From the NCBI GenBank assembly GCA_963978905.1, contig OZ022260.1, forward strand, positions 12,389,725 to 12,453,724: a DNA stretch of 64,000 nucleotides, written 5' to 3'. This document shows, one piece after another, positions 19,003-31,203 of the stretch. The stretch's first letter is position 1, and each line of letters starts with the position of its first letter. The translations under genes and the position numbers were made by a program. The DNA is from Trichostrongylus colubriformis (Eukaryota; Nematoda; Chromadorea; Rhabditida; Trichostrongylidae). Below the pieces are notes generated by a model that did not search any database, had not been told where the DNA came from, and saw nothing but the letters and a program-made list of their open reading frames with translations.

Positions 19003-22000
19003 TGAACATGGTACTACCCAGTGGTCACACAAGTGGATGACAGACACGGAGCGTACTGCGAGGCTCTATTGATGACAGCAGACCTATCCTTCCATTTGGT
19101 AAGAACGATGAGGATCGGTACTCCCATTTAAAGACGGTAATAGGGATAATTTGGGTTATCGGGACCCCTGAAGTAAGCCACCTACGTGAAAGCTAAGGGG
19201 TCTGAAACAACCGTATGTGGGGAAAGTTCCAGTGAAAGGGACGTCTCCGAACTCTGAAGGAGGTGTCTCTTTCAACAACTGCTAATTTTTTATCCCACTC
19301 AGCACTCTTTTATCCTGGACCGTCCTTTATGAGAAAGGGGGTCAAGAAAGAGGTTCTTCAGGATGTTCCACTGTTTTATTTCATGTACATAATTGTTACT
19401 TTTATATTACTAGGCAGTAGGCTTCCATATTCAATAACTTTTTCATGAGAATTTTCCCTGTCAATGCCTTTAATATGGCGAAGTTATACTAGACTGTCCT
19501 TCATGACGGAATCCGAAAAAAATAAAAGTGCACTACAAATTAGTTTCGTAGTCCGAGCTACAATATCGTAGGGATCAAGGAAATCCCATGGAATTTGCTA
19601 GATGATTCATTGGAATTCAAGCTTGAAAAAAGAATTCTTAAAAAAATAATTTTGAACACTTTAGTTCCTTTTCAGTAATCTCAAATCATGGAAAGACTTA
19701 AACCGACCGGTTAGTAAGGAGTTGTGGGCTGAAATGAATGTTCGATGCGGTTCAGATGGAGAAAAGTGAAATCAAATTTTGTGAAGAATTGAAAGCTGAT
19801 TTATGGCGCTTTGTGGCACAATCACCTCTCAGAAGGATTTATTCACGAATGGTTCGAGAATTCGAATTTCCTCTTTGAAATGCCTCGTTCGGCGCGATCA
19901 TGGGCACCGGCGGCAAATCACCGACGAGAAGCCTACAATTTATTGTCGTCAAGAGATAACAACCAGCTGGAATAGCAGGGAATAGTGATTATCGACATGA
20001 GTTATGTTCATGGATCATTTCAGCTCTACTATCCATACCTCAGTGAAAAACCCTGAGCAGAATAATGATTGTTTCTTAGGAATGCGACATGCTCTTTGAT
20101 TTCCGTTCCGATCCGGAAAGTCAATTAATAAGGTGTTTTTTGGTATGCTCGTTTGCTGCATACCCATTTCTACCATGAAACAGGTGAGCTGATGAAAAAT
20201 GTGTTCTGCGACTACAGTGGATCCGATGGGACTATGGCATGTCTGATGGAAGACGGCCATTTTAAGGACAGCTGAAACTTGTTATTGCCTTCTCTCCACC
20301 TCCACACATGGATCGAAGCACAATTTTATAGTCTGTTACCCTCCTTCCCATCCTCTCCCCCTTCTAGATACCCGGGAGTTTTCTTCTGGGCGCCAGGAAC
20401 GTCATTATTGTCCCTTTGGCGAGCCACATTAGTCCAATAAGCCCTTGACGATTCAGGGACACGCAGCATTTCGGTCCTTCCCGAGTATCACAGAATAGCG
20501 GCAAAGTGAAGCTCCCATGGGAGATTCAGTGAAACTATTGTAGAAGATGAGTTTCAAGAGAGATTTTCTGAGATTTCCGACATTCTAAAAATTGGTTTTG
20601 CGGCATAAGTTAGCAATATAGCAAATTTAAATACGACATCAACAGAATCCGTGTTACCTCACTTTTCTTCTTGGAAAGCTAGATTTTCAGTGGGAAATTT
20701 GTGACGTGTCTTCATGAGAAACAGCCTATTCAGAAACTTTACTGGAATTTTCTTTATTTGCTCCCTTACGACTCGTTGAATGCTCCTTCTGGCTGTTCGG
20801 TGATTGAAGCACTGTGAGTTCAGGGAGCCTATTTGGAAGCTCTAGGGCTTATTGCCTAGCATCCTCCGAGCTCTACTTTGTGACACATTCCACTGATTAA
20901 TCACGAAAAATGATGTTTTAGGGATGTGCAGGAATGCGATTCAACGCTGAAAACGGTACCTGCGACATAAAAAAGACAGCGGCAATGAATAGCCAAACTA
21001 GTGCCCTGTTATAGCATGCTAATTGGCCAAATCATCCGTGGAAAGCCGTTGAATGCATGCTTCATTCAGTTTTGATTTAAGAGCATAATTGAGCACGACG
21101 ACGACATTTCGAGAAAATGATGGGATGTCGTGGCTGAGCAGTAAAAAATAGACGGCTTTCGTGATATCCAAGAAATATGACAAATGCAAACGAAAAATGA
21201 AACCACGTTCAGGGAAAAATGCAAAACAACGAAGCATTCACATGTGATTACTCGAGTTCTGCTAAGATGAGTTCCACTACTTCATGCCCTTTCGATACCT
21301 ACATATTCGGAGCCATTAACTGGTGCAAAAAAGGAGTTGGTTCAATAACACCAAGTGGCGCTGCTGCCATTACCATGACCCACTTCCAATTTAATATTAA
21401 ACCAACTAGGCTTCCCATAACTCACTAATTGGTACCAAGCTCGTCTGGGATAAAAACGCTGATTTTTGGATGGGTTGACCTCAAAGGTCATCGTACACGG
21501 CTAACTAGGCCTAGCTCCGCCTACCGTGGGCGGGGCATGCGCGGGAATCGATGGTTGCACAAATTTAAGTGCTCGCTTGGGTCTCAAAGGCACACTTCAC
21601 GATAATCAGATCGCATTCAAATATTACTACGATTCCAAACGGGAAAAGAAGACGTGGCGCGTTCCTGTCAATGATGATTGTTTCATCCTTCGCCCTCTAG
21701 ACATACGGATTTCACAATGGGTTACCAAGACCAGTTTATACTGGAATCATACATTTATCCATCTGAATGAGTTCCTAGAAATAGCCCACAAAAAGGAGGG
21801 CGGCATGGTAAAACTGCACGATAATAAATCATCAGATCCCAATGGCAAATTGAATGTCCATCCCAGTTGAGAGTGAAGAAATAAATTCTTTTTTAAGCAT
21901 TCCTTTTTTGAATTTAGCCATTCCACACATGCCACACTTCACCTAATACGGCGAAGAAAAGCAAAACGCTCCTGATAAAAGCCCTTTGCTCAAAAAATTT

Positions 22001-24004
22001 TGTTAATGAAGTGGATATACTCGAGGAGGAATTGAAGCGATGCTTTCTAGCTCAGCTCGGTAAGTTACCGACACCCAATTTAATCGAATTACTCATATAA
22101 TCAAGATTCGGCCATATACAGATGCATCAGTGAACTGTCGTAGGACCTGAACCACATTTCGTTTTTGAATTACGCTTCAAACATGGGTACTACATAAGAT
22201 ATAATCGAATTACTACTCAGAATAATTATCTTTCAAAAACAACATGTATTTCAGCAAAAGAACTCAGCTCATGGAGTGCAAGTGAAATCGTCCCGTGACC
22301 ACAAATGGCTGTTATTGGAAAGCATAATTTTTTCTTTACTTCATCTGCCGGGTAAAATCAGAAAAGGTCGGGGGAAGGACCGATCTGGTAGACGATGTAC
22401 TTTTGGAGCGGCGCTTCTAGCCAGTAAGGTTCACCAGCGTTTCTTGTTCTTGAATGTAACCATTGATTGTCGCCTTGTTTTTTGTATTTTCAAGTACTTG
22501 GATGACGTAGTGGTAAGAATGACCGTTCACGATCGTACGATTCGCGAACAGATCCATACAGGTCGAGTAAGCCATGAATCTCTGTGAAATTGGTCACTTA
22601 TCAACAAAATCTGAGAAGGCAGAGCCGAAACTGTATTTTCTCAGCAAGGCGCTATACAATACAGCAACCCCTTCCACCTCACAGCCCTGACTCTACAAAT
22701 CAAGGTGTCACGTGCTGCCTGGGATCGCCATACATCACAGATCTAGGTGGCTACAATCGATACGTCAATAAAGGAGCGCAGGAAAACGATTCCGCCACAG
22801 AAATAAAGAGCTGGCTGAGGTCTCGTTCCCAGGGTTTCCACCAATTCATCTCGCTCTGATCATCTTCAGCAGTCAAGCCTACTAATTCCAGAATTTGAAC
22901 AAAATTTGAACTTGAGCACTGGAGATCTGAACCCTTCAAGTGTCACTTGCCACTCTTATTACCTTCTCAACTTCCCCTCTCTTTCGCTGGCTATTTTGAA
23001 TGTAACTCGAAGTTCTCCTTACGGAAGTATAAAAACCGCACTTTGAAAGGAATATTCTAAGCAACCTGGGAAGAACGGATAAATTCCCCCGAATTTCGAG
23101 CATTATTCGTCATGCGCGCTGTGTTTTTCTGCGAGTGCTATCGCCGTCACTGCCATGACGGCAAAATCAAATCTGCCCTAGTTGCGCGCTGACGAAGCGA
23201 GACATTTTATCCGCGGATTTCAGTGGTGTAAGTTGAAAAGGAAGAGCTGGTGCACTTGAACGGACACTGACGCTGCTCGTGACGAGACGAAATACTCCGG
23301 CGGGACGATGAAAAACACACCCACCATGGCAGATAGCAGTAAGTCGAAATCTTCCGGGAAATAAGAGCATGACTGGTTGTGCATCACATGGAGACGAATT
23401 GCAGGGTTGTTGCTGATAGGGAAGACTTATTTGGAGAAAATGGATAGACTTTGAAAGGCTCAAGAGACCGGATAAGCTGGAGGAATGCTCGCTTTTTTTC
23501 AGATGCTATGGCCGATTCCGTGAGATATGTGGAGCTGGCACACTGAAAATTCAAGGTGGGTACGTTTCTTCTCCGATTTATTGGTTAGAAACCCCAAATT
23601 AACGTCTGATCCCAAGCGCATGTACAGTCTATCTGCATATATAGGTAAAACTGTGAAAAGGGGGAGACCCTAAATATGGCATTCTGTGTCCACTCTGGGT
23701 CAGTACCCTTTCCATGACGTCGCTAATCCGCCAGCTTTTATCTTTGAATAGCTTCCGTTGCAAGCTTTTGAACGTGAAAGATGGACGTGCAAATAAGTGA
23801 AATGGGCTATTATAAATTCTTTTGGCAAAGTGGGGCCAAGAATCATGTGGCGAAAGTTTGCCACGTATCACACTACCTCTGCTCACATCTCTCTCTCAGG
23901 TAGATGCTCTGCAATACAACTCCCTCCGACTTACAGCTCTAACAAAATGCTACTAAGGGTAATACTGTTCGTGGATGGATATTACGGGTTTGTCAAACAT
24001 GCTG

Positions 24005-24140
24005 CGTGTACCCCAATCGTCAATCGACCACTTTTTCGTAGATTTTGACCCATGAAAAGTGGATCAAATACAACATTGAATACCGCATGAAACACTGCCC
24101 TTCCCTTGCCATTTATTATGACGCTTTGACAGAGAAGTTC
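24005..24140 (+). pseudogene. Possible mariner transposase fragment
   Basis: Around 24015-24080 the frame reads FLRRF then, after a shift, THEKWIKYN, resembling the RFVTGDEKWIxYxN block of mariner transposases. No terminal repeats and no other conserved block were found, so this is tentative. Confidence 0.3.
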
Positions 24141-27100
24141 GAGCGCAATCTCAGTCCTAGTAGAGCCATTGAGCATTACGGAATTCGACCGCAGCACATA
24201 ACAGATTCACCAGTCTTGAATTATTACGCCAGTGATGGGCGTAAAAAATACATCCACCACAACAGTCAATAGAGAGACTGCTGGACTCCTTTCTCAAGTT
24301 TTTGGTCATTTTATTTCTTTCCAGCGGGTTTCAATCGTCGAGTTGGAGTGCCGATCCAGCATGTATGTGCCTACACTCTTGAAAACGAGCGTTTTTTCAA
24401 GTCCTCTTAAGCATTCGCTATTTTATTCTTACTGCAACCGAATACTGCAATTGGCGCCATTTTAATGCGGACTCGATGAGCCATTCAGCCCCATCGTTGA
24501 TTTTGGGCTTTTATATGAAATTGTGGGCAAAAGGTAGACTTAACATAGATCGGTGTTTTCAGGAAAAGCCATATGTTCGGTTTTCATTAGAAAACATGAT
24601 CGAGGCTGTACGGAGATCAATCGAACGATTCCTTGGAAAGGAAGACCTCGTTGGGAATGGATGTATGCGATTCTATGCGATGTACATACAAGTGCGATAC
24701 ACTGCTTCGAATCACTTATTCATGCGTGTGCCCAAGAAGTGAAAGAAGCTGTTTAGAACGCTAATAAAATATTCCTCAACAATGCGTTTCACATGACTGA
24801 ACTGCGCAAGTTTGATGTGTGGATCTGGTAAAAGAACATGGATGACATGACTTTTCCCCCAATTTTTTTTTGCCATGAAGGGCATCTACAAATCGTTGGC
24901 AGTGAAATGCTTCAGGATTAATGAAGACGTGGTGATATCGTACAATGAAGCAGTCTAATAGCCAGTGTCACATTTTTTGTAAAAATAGGCCCAGGAAGCG
25001 ATAGTTGTGACATCTATTCATTTGCTTCTAATGAAGCCGATTGATTATCATCCTTATCATAGCGAGAGAATACCTAGTAATCGGAAGCTAGGATAGTCAG
25101 TGGTTAGAATCGAATGACTGAAAAAATCAGCGAAAAATTGACTTAACAGGACTACTCGGCTAAACATTTCACGATAAAGGCGTTACTGGAAGGATAATTC
25201 TAGAGTCTTATTTTATCTTGAAAAACTCACAAGAGTTGGCGGTTTTAGAAGCGTTGGAAAAAGATGCATATCCAAGTCACGTTTACTACACAGATGACTG
25301 CATCACACGCATTGGTGAAATCGTTTCGTCCTTTGTACGATTAATAATACCAGATTTTTTTTTGTTTATTCACATTTTGAAGTAGAGGCAATTGTTTAAG
25401 TTATTTCGTGAAACAAATGATTCGAGCAAAATGATTAGACTGCGCGTTTGAATGAAACATCATGAAGATCAAGAAAAATTTCCAATCGGTGAAATGAAGT
25501 CGAACAGCTGCGTGGAGCAATTCGGAAACTCACCGGTTCCTGCAGAGTAAACATATATAAATAGCGAAAAAATCGGCATTGCTCGAGAAATGTTCCCAGA
25601 ACACGAAAACAACGCGAGCGGTTGCGAAAGGATGGTGGCTAATCGAAAGAAGGCTGCGAAGACTGTACGAGTGAAATAGAGAATGCTTGTAATTTTTGCA
25701 TTTATTGAGTCTTTGGTTAACTTGCCTTAATTTATATTCATTAAAGCGTTAGCACGTGGAATACCGCAACCCCGAAAATGATCGCAACGCAAACGCGCGC
25801 TGACAAAATCTGTAAAGCACCGCAACGAAAACGTGCATAACATGAAGGACATAAACGCTGTTCGAGAAGTCAGAAGTCAGCAAACGTGGATTAAACTAAA
25901 AAACAGAAAAAAATACCTGAAGCCTCCCAGAAATAAGCGAAAATTAGGGAGGAAATATTTCCAGAGTTACCTTTGGAATCCAAGTTCTAGTAATCAGTTG
26001 CTATTTTGAGTTTATTTTCTGATTCATTCAGATCACTAAAACAAAAGTGTTGATGAATCGATTGAGCGGAATTTTAAAAAAACACCATCAATTGAAGATT
26101 CAAGTGAGTTGATGGCGCTGAGGAATACCTAATTATATCTATAAAATGAGCACGTTCAGATGTTTTAGTATGAATCACATGGAGATGTGTGGGCTAAAAC
26201 TTTAAGCTTTCGCCTGAATTTCGATGTGGGATCTTCCGTAGAGAAGGAATGCTCAGTGGTACGCTGTTAACGCATTCTGTGTACTTGAAATTGATGAATT
26301 TTTAAAGAATACTGAATAAGTATGTTGCAATACAATGACGTCGGAATTGTGATTCATTGGTCGCTCACCAAGACCACAAGACAGCGTTTGCTGCTAGGAT
26401 AGTGTTCTGGGATAGCCGACATGGAAATTGATGAGACGCACTGAAGGAGTAATTTCAAAGTCTCCGAACGCACATAAACTGAGTGCAGACTGGTGCATGG
26501 CACGAGTGCATAATGTCAGGCTTCCAACGTGGTGGGAGGTCCTTAGACCGTCTCTCGTTTAATACTACAAAAATTTGTAATTGAAACATTTTTATCGTCT
26601 CGAATAACAATATTCGTATCCGTAGATACGTGACATCGTGTGCACAAAGCTTAGAGACCAGATCCAACACTTTTTCCACCACTACCGTATCCCTGAGAAC
26701 AAAAAGACGACGCGAAGTGAACCAGTGTGAAAAGGAAGCTGTGCGACTGCCGTGGAAGGCGGCCGTTGCCTGCGCTTTTCAGATGAATATTCCAAATAGG
26801 GGCGGAGCGATTCGCGTTGAGCAAAGGAAGACGTCATCCTACATCCGCCTACGTGAACGAAATTTGGTCGAAAATTCCGACTGCTGGGAATATGATGACT
26901 TTTCCCCCAGAGGGTTTCACTTTCATCCTGCACCACTTACTTCCCGTCAAACAATTGCTCCCATGAGGTGCAATTGGGAAGTTGGTGGGAAAGAGTTGAC
27001 TGGATGAAAATGGAGCTTCGAGAAAGTTTCCGTTTAACTATTAATTATTATGCTGTTAGGTTGCTCACAATGAGCAGCAACACGAGATAGAAAACAATCA

Positions 27101-28034
27101 TCGCTAAAGGACAAAATATGCCCGTCGGACTTCAAAGGCCTGAATTTAGCCTAATTCTAGAGAGGTTAAAGCCCGCTCTACGCGTTCCAAAAAGCTCATT
27201 GCACAATAGTCTATTTTTGATATCAGTTAAAGTTTTGGAAAAAATTCAAATGGATTGCTCAACACTGATCACTCGATCCCTTGAATCCACCACTACTCGG
27301 AATGTACCGTCATTTTCATAGAATTAGCGGGAATTTTTCTGAATTCTGAAAGCCCTACTGCTACACTAGCCCTAGAGAGTGTAAGAGCGTAGCCATATCT
27401 AAGCTAAAGATGAGGTCCATTTATGAGTCATACAGCAACGAAAGAAGAGATAGAATCCTTGTCTTGATTAGTGTATCATGAGGGTGCTGCTGGCTTACTA
27501 GTTTTCCCTGCTCCCCACCAACCACTTACCACTACAGTGTTTTTGTAATAGAAGTTGAATTAGACAATGTAGGCAAGTGGCGCCGCTCCAAATAGTATTT
27601 TCCGTGTATCAAATCTTGGAGCCTTGCCAGTTCAGACCAGATAGACCTCCGTTTCTGAAACCTCACTGAATCGATGTCAATCTGGCAAGTGGGAACAGTG
27701 ATTTTTGCATCGTACTAGAGCAGGTGATCGTATAGAACATCGCATTCACAGGCCACTACAATTCTGTGTGGAATCGTGACGCACTCTAAAAAGGGATTAA
27801 TTGACCTCATAAGCCCTGCCAGTGGCAACTGGCACCATCAAATACCATAATCAAAAAGAGGTCTGTAAAGGCGCAAAACATCTTTAATCAACTCATTGTT
27901 ATGGCGCCACGAATAGCTTTTGCCTTCCGATTTTCTCTTCGCACCCACCATCGTATTCGTGTTTCTGTTGAGAGGAAAATTTTCATTTGGAAAATAGTTC
28001 AGGGTTAAAATAGCGTCGAGTCTTTTATATGCTC

Positions 28035-28051
28035 AAAGCTTTGAAGACAGC
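28035..28051. repeat. Left target-site duplication of RTE
   Basis: aaagctttgaagacagc, identical to 31187-31203 on the other side of the retrotransposon. Confidence 0.9.
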
Positions 28052-28073
28052 TTCTTCTTCTTCTTCTTCTTCT
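28052..28073. repeat. TTC/AAG tail of RTE
   Basis: Seven ttc units on the plus strand directly between the target duplication and the stop codon of the RTE frame; this is the element's 3' tail. Confidence 0.9.
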
Positions 28074-31000
28074 TTAGCGTCGATCCCGCTCTGTTGCAGG
28101 GTCCGCATATCTGGACTTCCGTCTCCATTCCTCTCGATTTGTTGCGTCACCTGGATGAAGGCCGCGTTTCTTCATGTCTTGATGAAGGGTATCGGCCCAT
28201 CGCTGTCTCGGTCTTCCTCTCGGCCTCTTGCCTATCACCTCCGTTTCATATCCAATACGGGCGACGCTCTCAACATTAGCTCTAAGTACGTGGCCGAACC
28301 ATCGAAGTCTTCTCTCCCGCATCTTCTCGTCGATGGGAGCGATGCCATATCGCCTTCGGATGTCCACGTTGGTCACTTTGTCAAGTCTCGTGAGACCGGA
28401 GATCCAGCGCAGCATTTTCGTTTCTATAGTTCCGAGCTTTCGCTCCGTCTCTTTCGTTGCCGGCCAGGTTTCCGAGGCGTAGAGGGCGACAGGTCTTACG
28501 ATTGTGCGATACACTTTTGACTTAAGCCTGTCGCCGATCTTACGGTCGCATAGGACTCCCGTTGTCGTTTTCCACTTTTTCCAAGCGGCGCTGATGCGTG
28601 AAGTGGCCTCGTGCCGAAGGTTTCCGTCTTCGCTCACTGTTGAGCCCAGGTATTTGAAGTGGCTGGCGCGAGGCATCATCTCGCCACTGATTTGGATGGA
28701 GCCAGCTTCTACAGTATCCGTCGTCAGGTATTCCGTCTTCTTGATGTTAAGTCGGAGACCGTATCGTGCCAAGCGGTCTTTCCATCTCTGAACTTGCCGC
28801 TGCAGCTCCATCTTCGTCTCTGCTGCCAACACCACATCGTCTGCGTAAAGCAGCGTCCACGGGATGGGTTGCTGCAGGTCACGGGTGATCGCGTCCATCA
28901 CGATTATGAAGAGAAGAGGGGACAGGGCGGAGCCTTGGTGAACACCAACGCTGATGCAGAAATCTTTCGATGTCCCGGCAGCTGTACGAACTCTACTTTT
29001 CGTGTTGACGTAGAGGAGCTGAACCCATCGGACGATATGCTCTGGAACTCCATGTATTCTCAGTGAAAACCAGATGAGTTCGTGGGGGACTCGATCGAAC
29101 GCTTTCTCGAGATCGAGGAAAGCCAAGTGAAGAGGTTTCCCTTTCTCACGATGCTTTTCCATGAGGAGCCGCACTGCATGGATGGCATCAACTGTGCCGC
29201 AGTTCTTGACGAAACCGCACTGGTTGATGCTGATGTTGATTATACCTCGAATCCGTGCGTCTACAATTCGCTCGAAAATTTTCATCGTGTGGGCGAGTAG
29301 TCGGATTGGGCGGTAGTTACTGCCTCGGTAGTCGGCCGGACTTCCTTTCTTCTTCCATATCGGTATCGTAACGCTGTTGCTCCACTCGGCCGGCGCACGG
29401 TTCTGCTCCACGATTTTGTTGAAGAAGTCCGCGAGCCACGGAGCAGGGTTCCAGCTGCTCTCCTTCCACACCTCCGCGGCAATGTCGTCGGGGCCGCTCG
29501 CCTTCCCAGCTTTCATAGCCTTCAGTGCTGTCGCCACCTCTGATGATGTGATCCTCTGCACGGGCCCGTGGGTAGGTTCAATGGTCGGTAGCGGTGGATG
29601 CGGGAACTCTTGCGTTGAGATGCCCTCGAAATATGCTCGCCATCTCTCAAGGACACTTCTTTTGTCCGTAAGCAGAGTGCCGTTCGTGTCATTGATACCG
29701 AAAAACTTTTCAATGTCCTCCGTTTTCTGGTGTCTTGCGCGGATGAGACGGTAGACGTCTCTCTCGCCTTGCCATGTGTTCAATTTGTCGTAAAGCTCTT
29801 TCTCCTTGTCGGCCTTCGCTGCTGCCACTGTTTTCTTCGCGACTCTCCTTGCCTCGTGGTACTTTGCGAGATCAGCCGGATTTCGTGTGACAAGGTAAGC
29901 ATGGTACAGTCTCTTCTTCTCTCGTACCGCCTTCTTTACGTCGTCGGTCCATATCCACGTTTTCTTGTCTATGAAGCGTCTACCCGGCTTTGTTGTCCCA
30001 AGTTCACCACATATAACGTTGCTGATTGCCGCGGTGGCCAGCTTCCACGTCTCGTCGATATCGTTTGTGACTGGTGGGAGGTGGATAAGAGGGATGACAT
30101 AATCCTTCTTCTCTGTCCACTTCCACCACTTCACTCTTGCAGCTCCTGTCCTCTCCACGCGTCCTGCCCTTGGAGGGGCAACGCCCATGTCGACGACGAG
30201 CGGTCTATGCTGAGTCGCAACAGTTTCATGGGGTAGGACCTTCGCGTCGTGGACCAAACGAGCGTGTCGGCGACGGATAAGGACGAAATCGATCTGCGTC
30301 GAACAGCCTCCACTATAGTACGTTGCGAGGTGGGTTGACCGCTTCATGAAAAACGTGTTGACGATAATGAGTTCGTTTGCTTCCGCGTATTCAAGAATGC
30401 GGTCGCCATCCTCGTTTCGTATTCCGTATCCGTATCCTCCGTGTGCTCGATGGCCATCACTGGTAGAACCGACGTGTCCATTCAGGTCCCCCAACACAAT
30501 GAGCGTCTCCTCCTCCGGAACGTCGTTCGTCTTCGCATCGAGCAGCTCCCAGAAGGCGTCTTTAATGACGTCGCTACATCCAGACTGTGGGGCATAGGCA
30601 GAGAAGATGTGCAGACGAGTGTTATTGACGATAACAACGATCTTCATAAGGCGGTCATCGAATCGACAGACTTCAGCGACGGCATCTCGGTACCTCTCGG
30701 AGACGATAACACCAACGCCATTGCGCGTGCGTGTGCTTCCGAAGTAGATGATCTTGAAGCCTTCGCCGATGTCACGCGACTTGCATCCGCTCCATCTTGT
30801 CTCCTGCACTGCACACACATCAATTCTTCGCCGCTTGAGAGCATCCGCAACCTCAGCGCCTCTTCCCGTCATGCTGCCGATGTTGAGCGTCGCGAAGCGG
30901 GTGTGGTGGGCTTGCTTGTTTAATCGACGCCGCCCTTGCGTCGACACCCCTAACTGATTTGACACGACAGCCGGGTCCCGCTGTCGAGCGTCGCTTCCCG

Positions 31001-31163
31001 GGAACGCCGTAGCTCTTCTCGAAACTCTTGGAGACATCATCCATGTTGATGCAACATTTTGTCCATCAGCCGGCCTGTCGCCTGGGCCTGTCGCCGGAAA
31101 TCGTGTGTTGTCCGTGTTCAGCTCGGCTCTTCCGGTGGGAAGAGCAGTTTCCAGTGGCACCAC
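28074..31163 (-). CDS. RTE endonuclease/reverse transcriptase, 1029 aa
   Basis: One uninterrupted frame. Residues about 88-325 form an apurinic-type (APE/exonuclease-III fold) endonuclease: TLNIGS (N94), QETRW (E121), SAYAPQSG (Y190), LGDLNGH (D226, N228), IDFVLI (D292), TQHRPLVVD (H319). Residues about 590-840 form the reverse transcriptase: AFLDLEKAFDRVP (D684), HQGSALSPLLF, and LLYADDVVLA (D775, D776), the catalytic Asp triad. A basic C-terminal region (about 940-1029, GKRPRGRPRQRW) may bind nucleic acid. The protein nicks target DNA and copies its RNA there (target-primed reverse transcription). All key residues are present, so the product could be active. The first Met is used because only 23 bp of element precede it; the true start could be a later Met. 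Confidence 0.95.
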   Translation of the reverse strand: MVPLETALPTGRAELNTDNTRFPATGPGDRPADGQNVASTWMMSPRVSRRATAFPGSDARQRDPAVVSNQLGVSTQGRRRLNKQAHHTRFATLNIGSMTGRGAEVADALKRRRIDVCAVQETRWSGCKSRDIGEGFKIIYFGSTRTRNGVGVIVSERYRDAVAEVCRFDDRLMKIVVIVNNTRLHIFSAYAPQSGCSDVIKDAFWELLDAKTNDVPEEETLIVLGDLNGHVGSTSDGHRAHGGYGYGIRNEDGDRILEYAEANELIIVNTFFMKRSTHLATYYSGGCSTQIDFVLIRRRHARLVHDAKVLPHETVATQHRPLVVDMGVAPPRAGRVERTGAARVKWWKWTEKKDYVIPLIHLPPVTNDIDETWKLATAAISNVICGELGTTKPGRRFIDKKTWIWTDDVKKAVREKKRLYHAYLVTRNPADLAKYHEARRVAKKTVAAAKADKEKELYDKLNTWQGERDVYRLIRARHQKTEDIEKFFGINDTNGTLLTDKRSVLERWRAYFEGISTQEFPHPPLPTIEPTHGPVQRITSSEVATALKAMKAGKASGPDDIAAEVWKESSWNPAPWLADFFNKIVEQNRAPAEWSNSVTIPIWKKKGSPADYRGSNYRPIRLLAHTMKIFERIVDARIRGIINISINQCGFVKNCGTVDAIHAVRLLMEKHREKGKPLHLAFLDLEKAFDRVPHELIWFSLRIHGVPEHIVRWVQLLYVNTKSRVRTAAGTSKDFCISVGVHQGSALSPLLFIIVMDAITRDLQQPIPWTLLYADDVVLAAETKMELQRQVQRWKDRLARYGLRLNIKKTEYLTTDTVEAGSIQISGEMMPRASHFKYLGSTVSEDGNLRHEATSRISAAWKKWKTTTGVLCDRKIGDRLKSKVYRTIVRPVALYASETWPATKETERKLGTIETKMLRWISGLTRLDKVTNVDIRRRYGIAPIDEKMRERRLRWFGHVLRANVESVARIGYETEVIGKRPRGRPRQRWADTLHQDMKKRGLHPGDATNREEWRRKSRYADPATERDRR

Positions 31164-31186
31164 GGGGAGGAACGGACATCGCCACT

Positions 31187-31203
31187 AAAGCTTTGAAGAC
31201 AGC
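31187..31203. repeat. Right target-site duplication of RTE
   Basis: Exact copy of 28035-28051. Confidence 0.9.

Larger units (their letters stand above)
17454..28034. other. Gene-poor region, 10.6 kb
   Basis: No host gene recognised. It contains the SINE-like piece near 18245, an AAAT microsatellite near 18965, a possible SINE-related block at 21480-21690, and the faint mariner remnant near 24010. Remaining open frames lack recognisable motifs or splice continuity. Confidence 0.4.
28052..31186 (-). mobile_element. RTE-clade non-LTR retrotransposon, apparently full length
   Basis: 3135 bp on the minus strand. Its 3' end (left) is an AAG trinucleotide repeat (plus-strand ttc repeats at 28052-28073), and RTE elements typically end in a short simple repeat rather than poly-A. 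Length matches known RTE elements (about 3.2-3.3 kb). An exact 17-bp target duplication brackets it. The 5' leader is only 23 bp before the ATG, so slight 5' truncation cannot be excluded. Confidence 0.92.
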
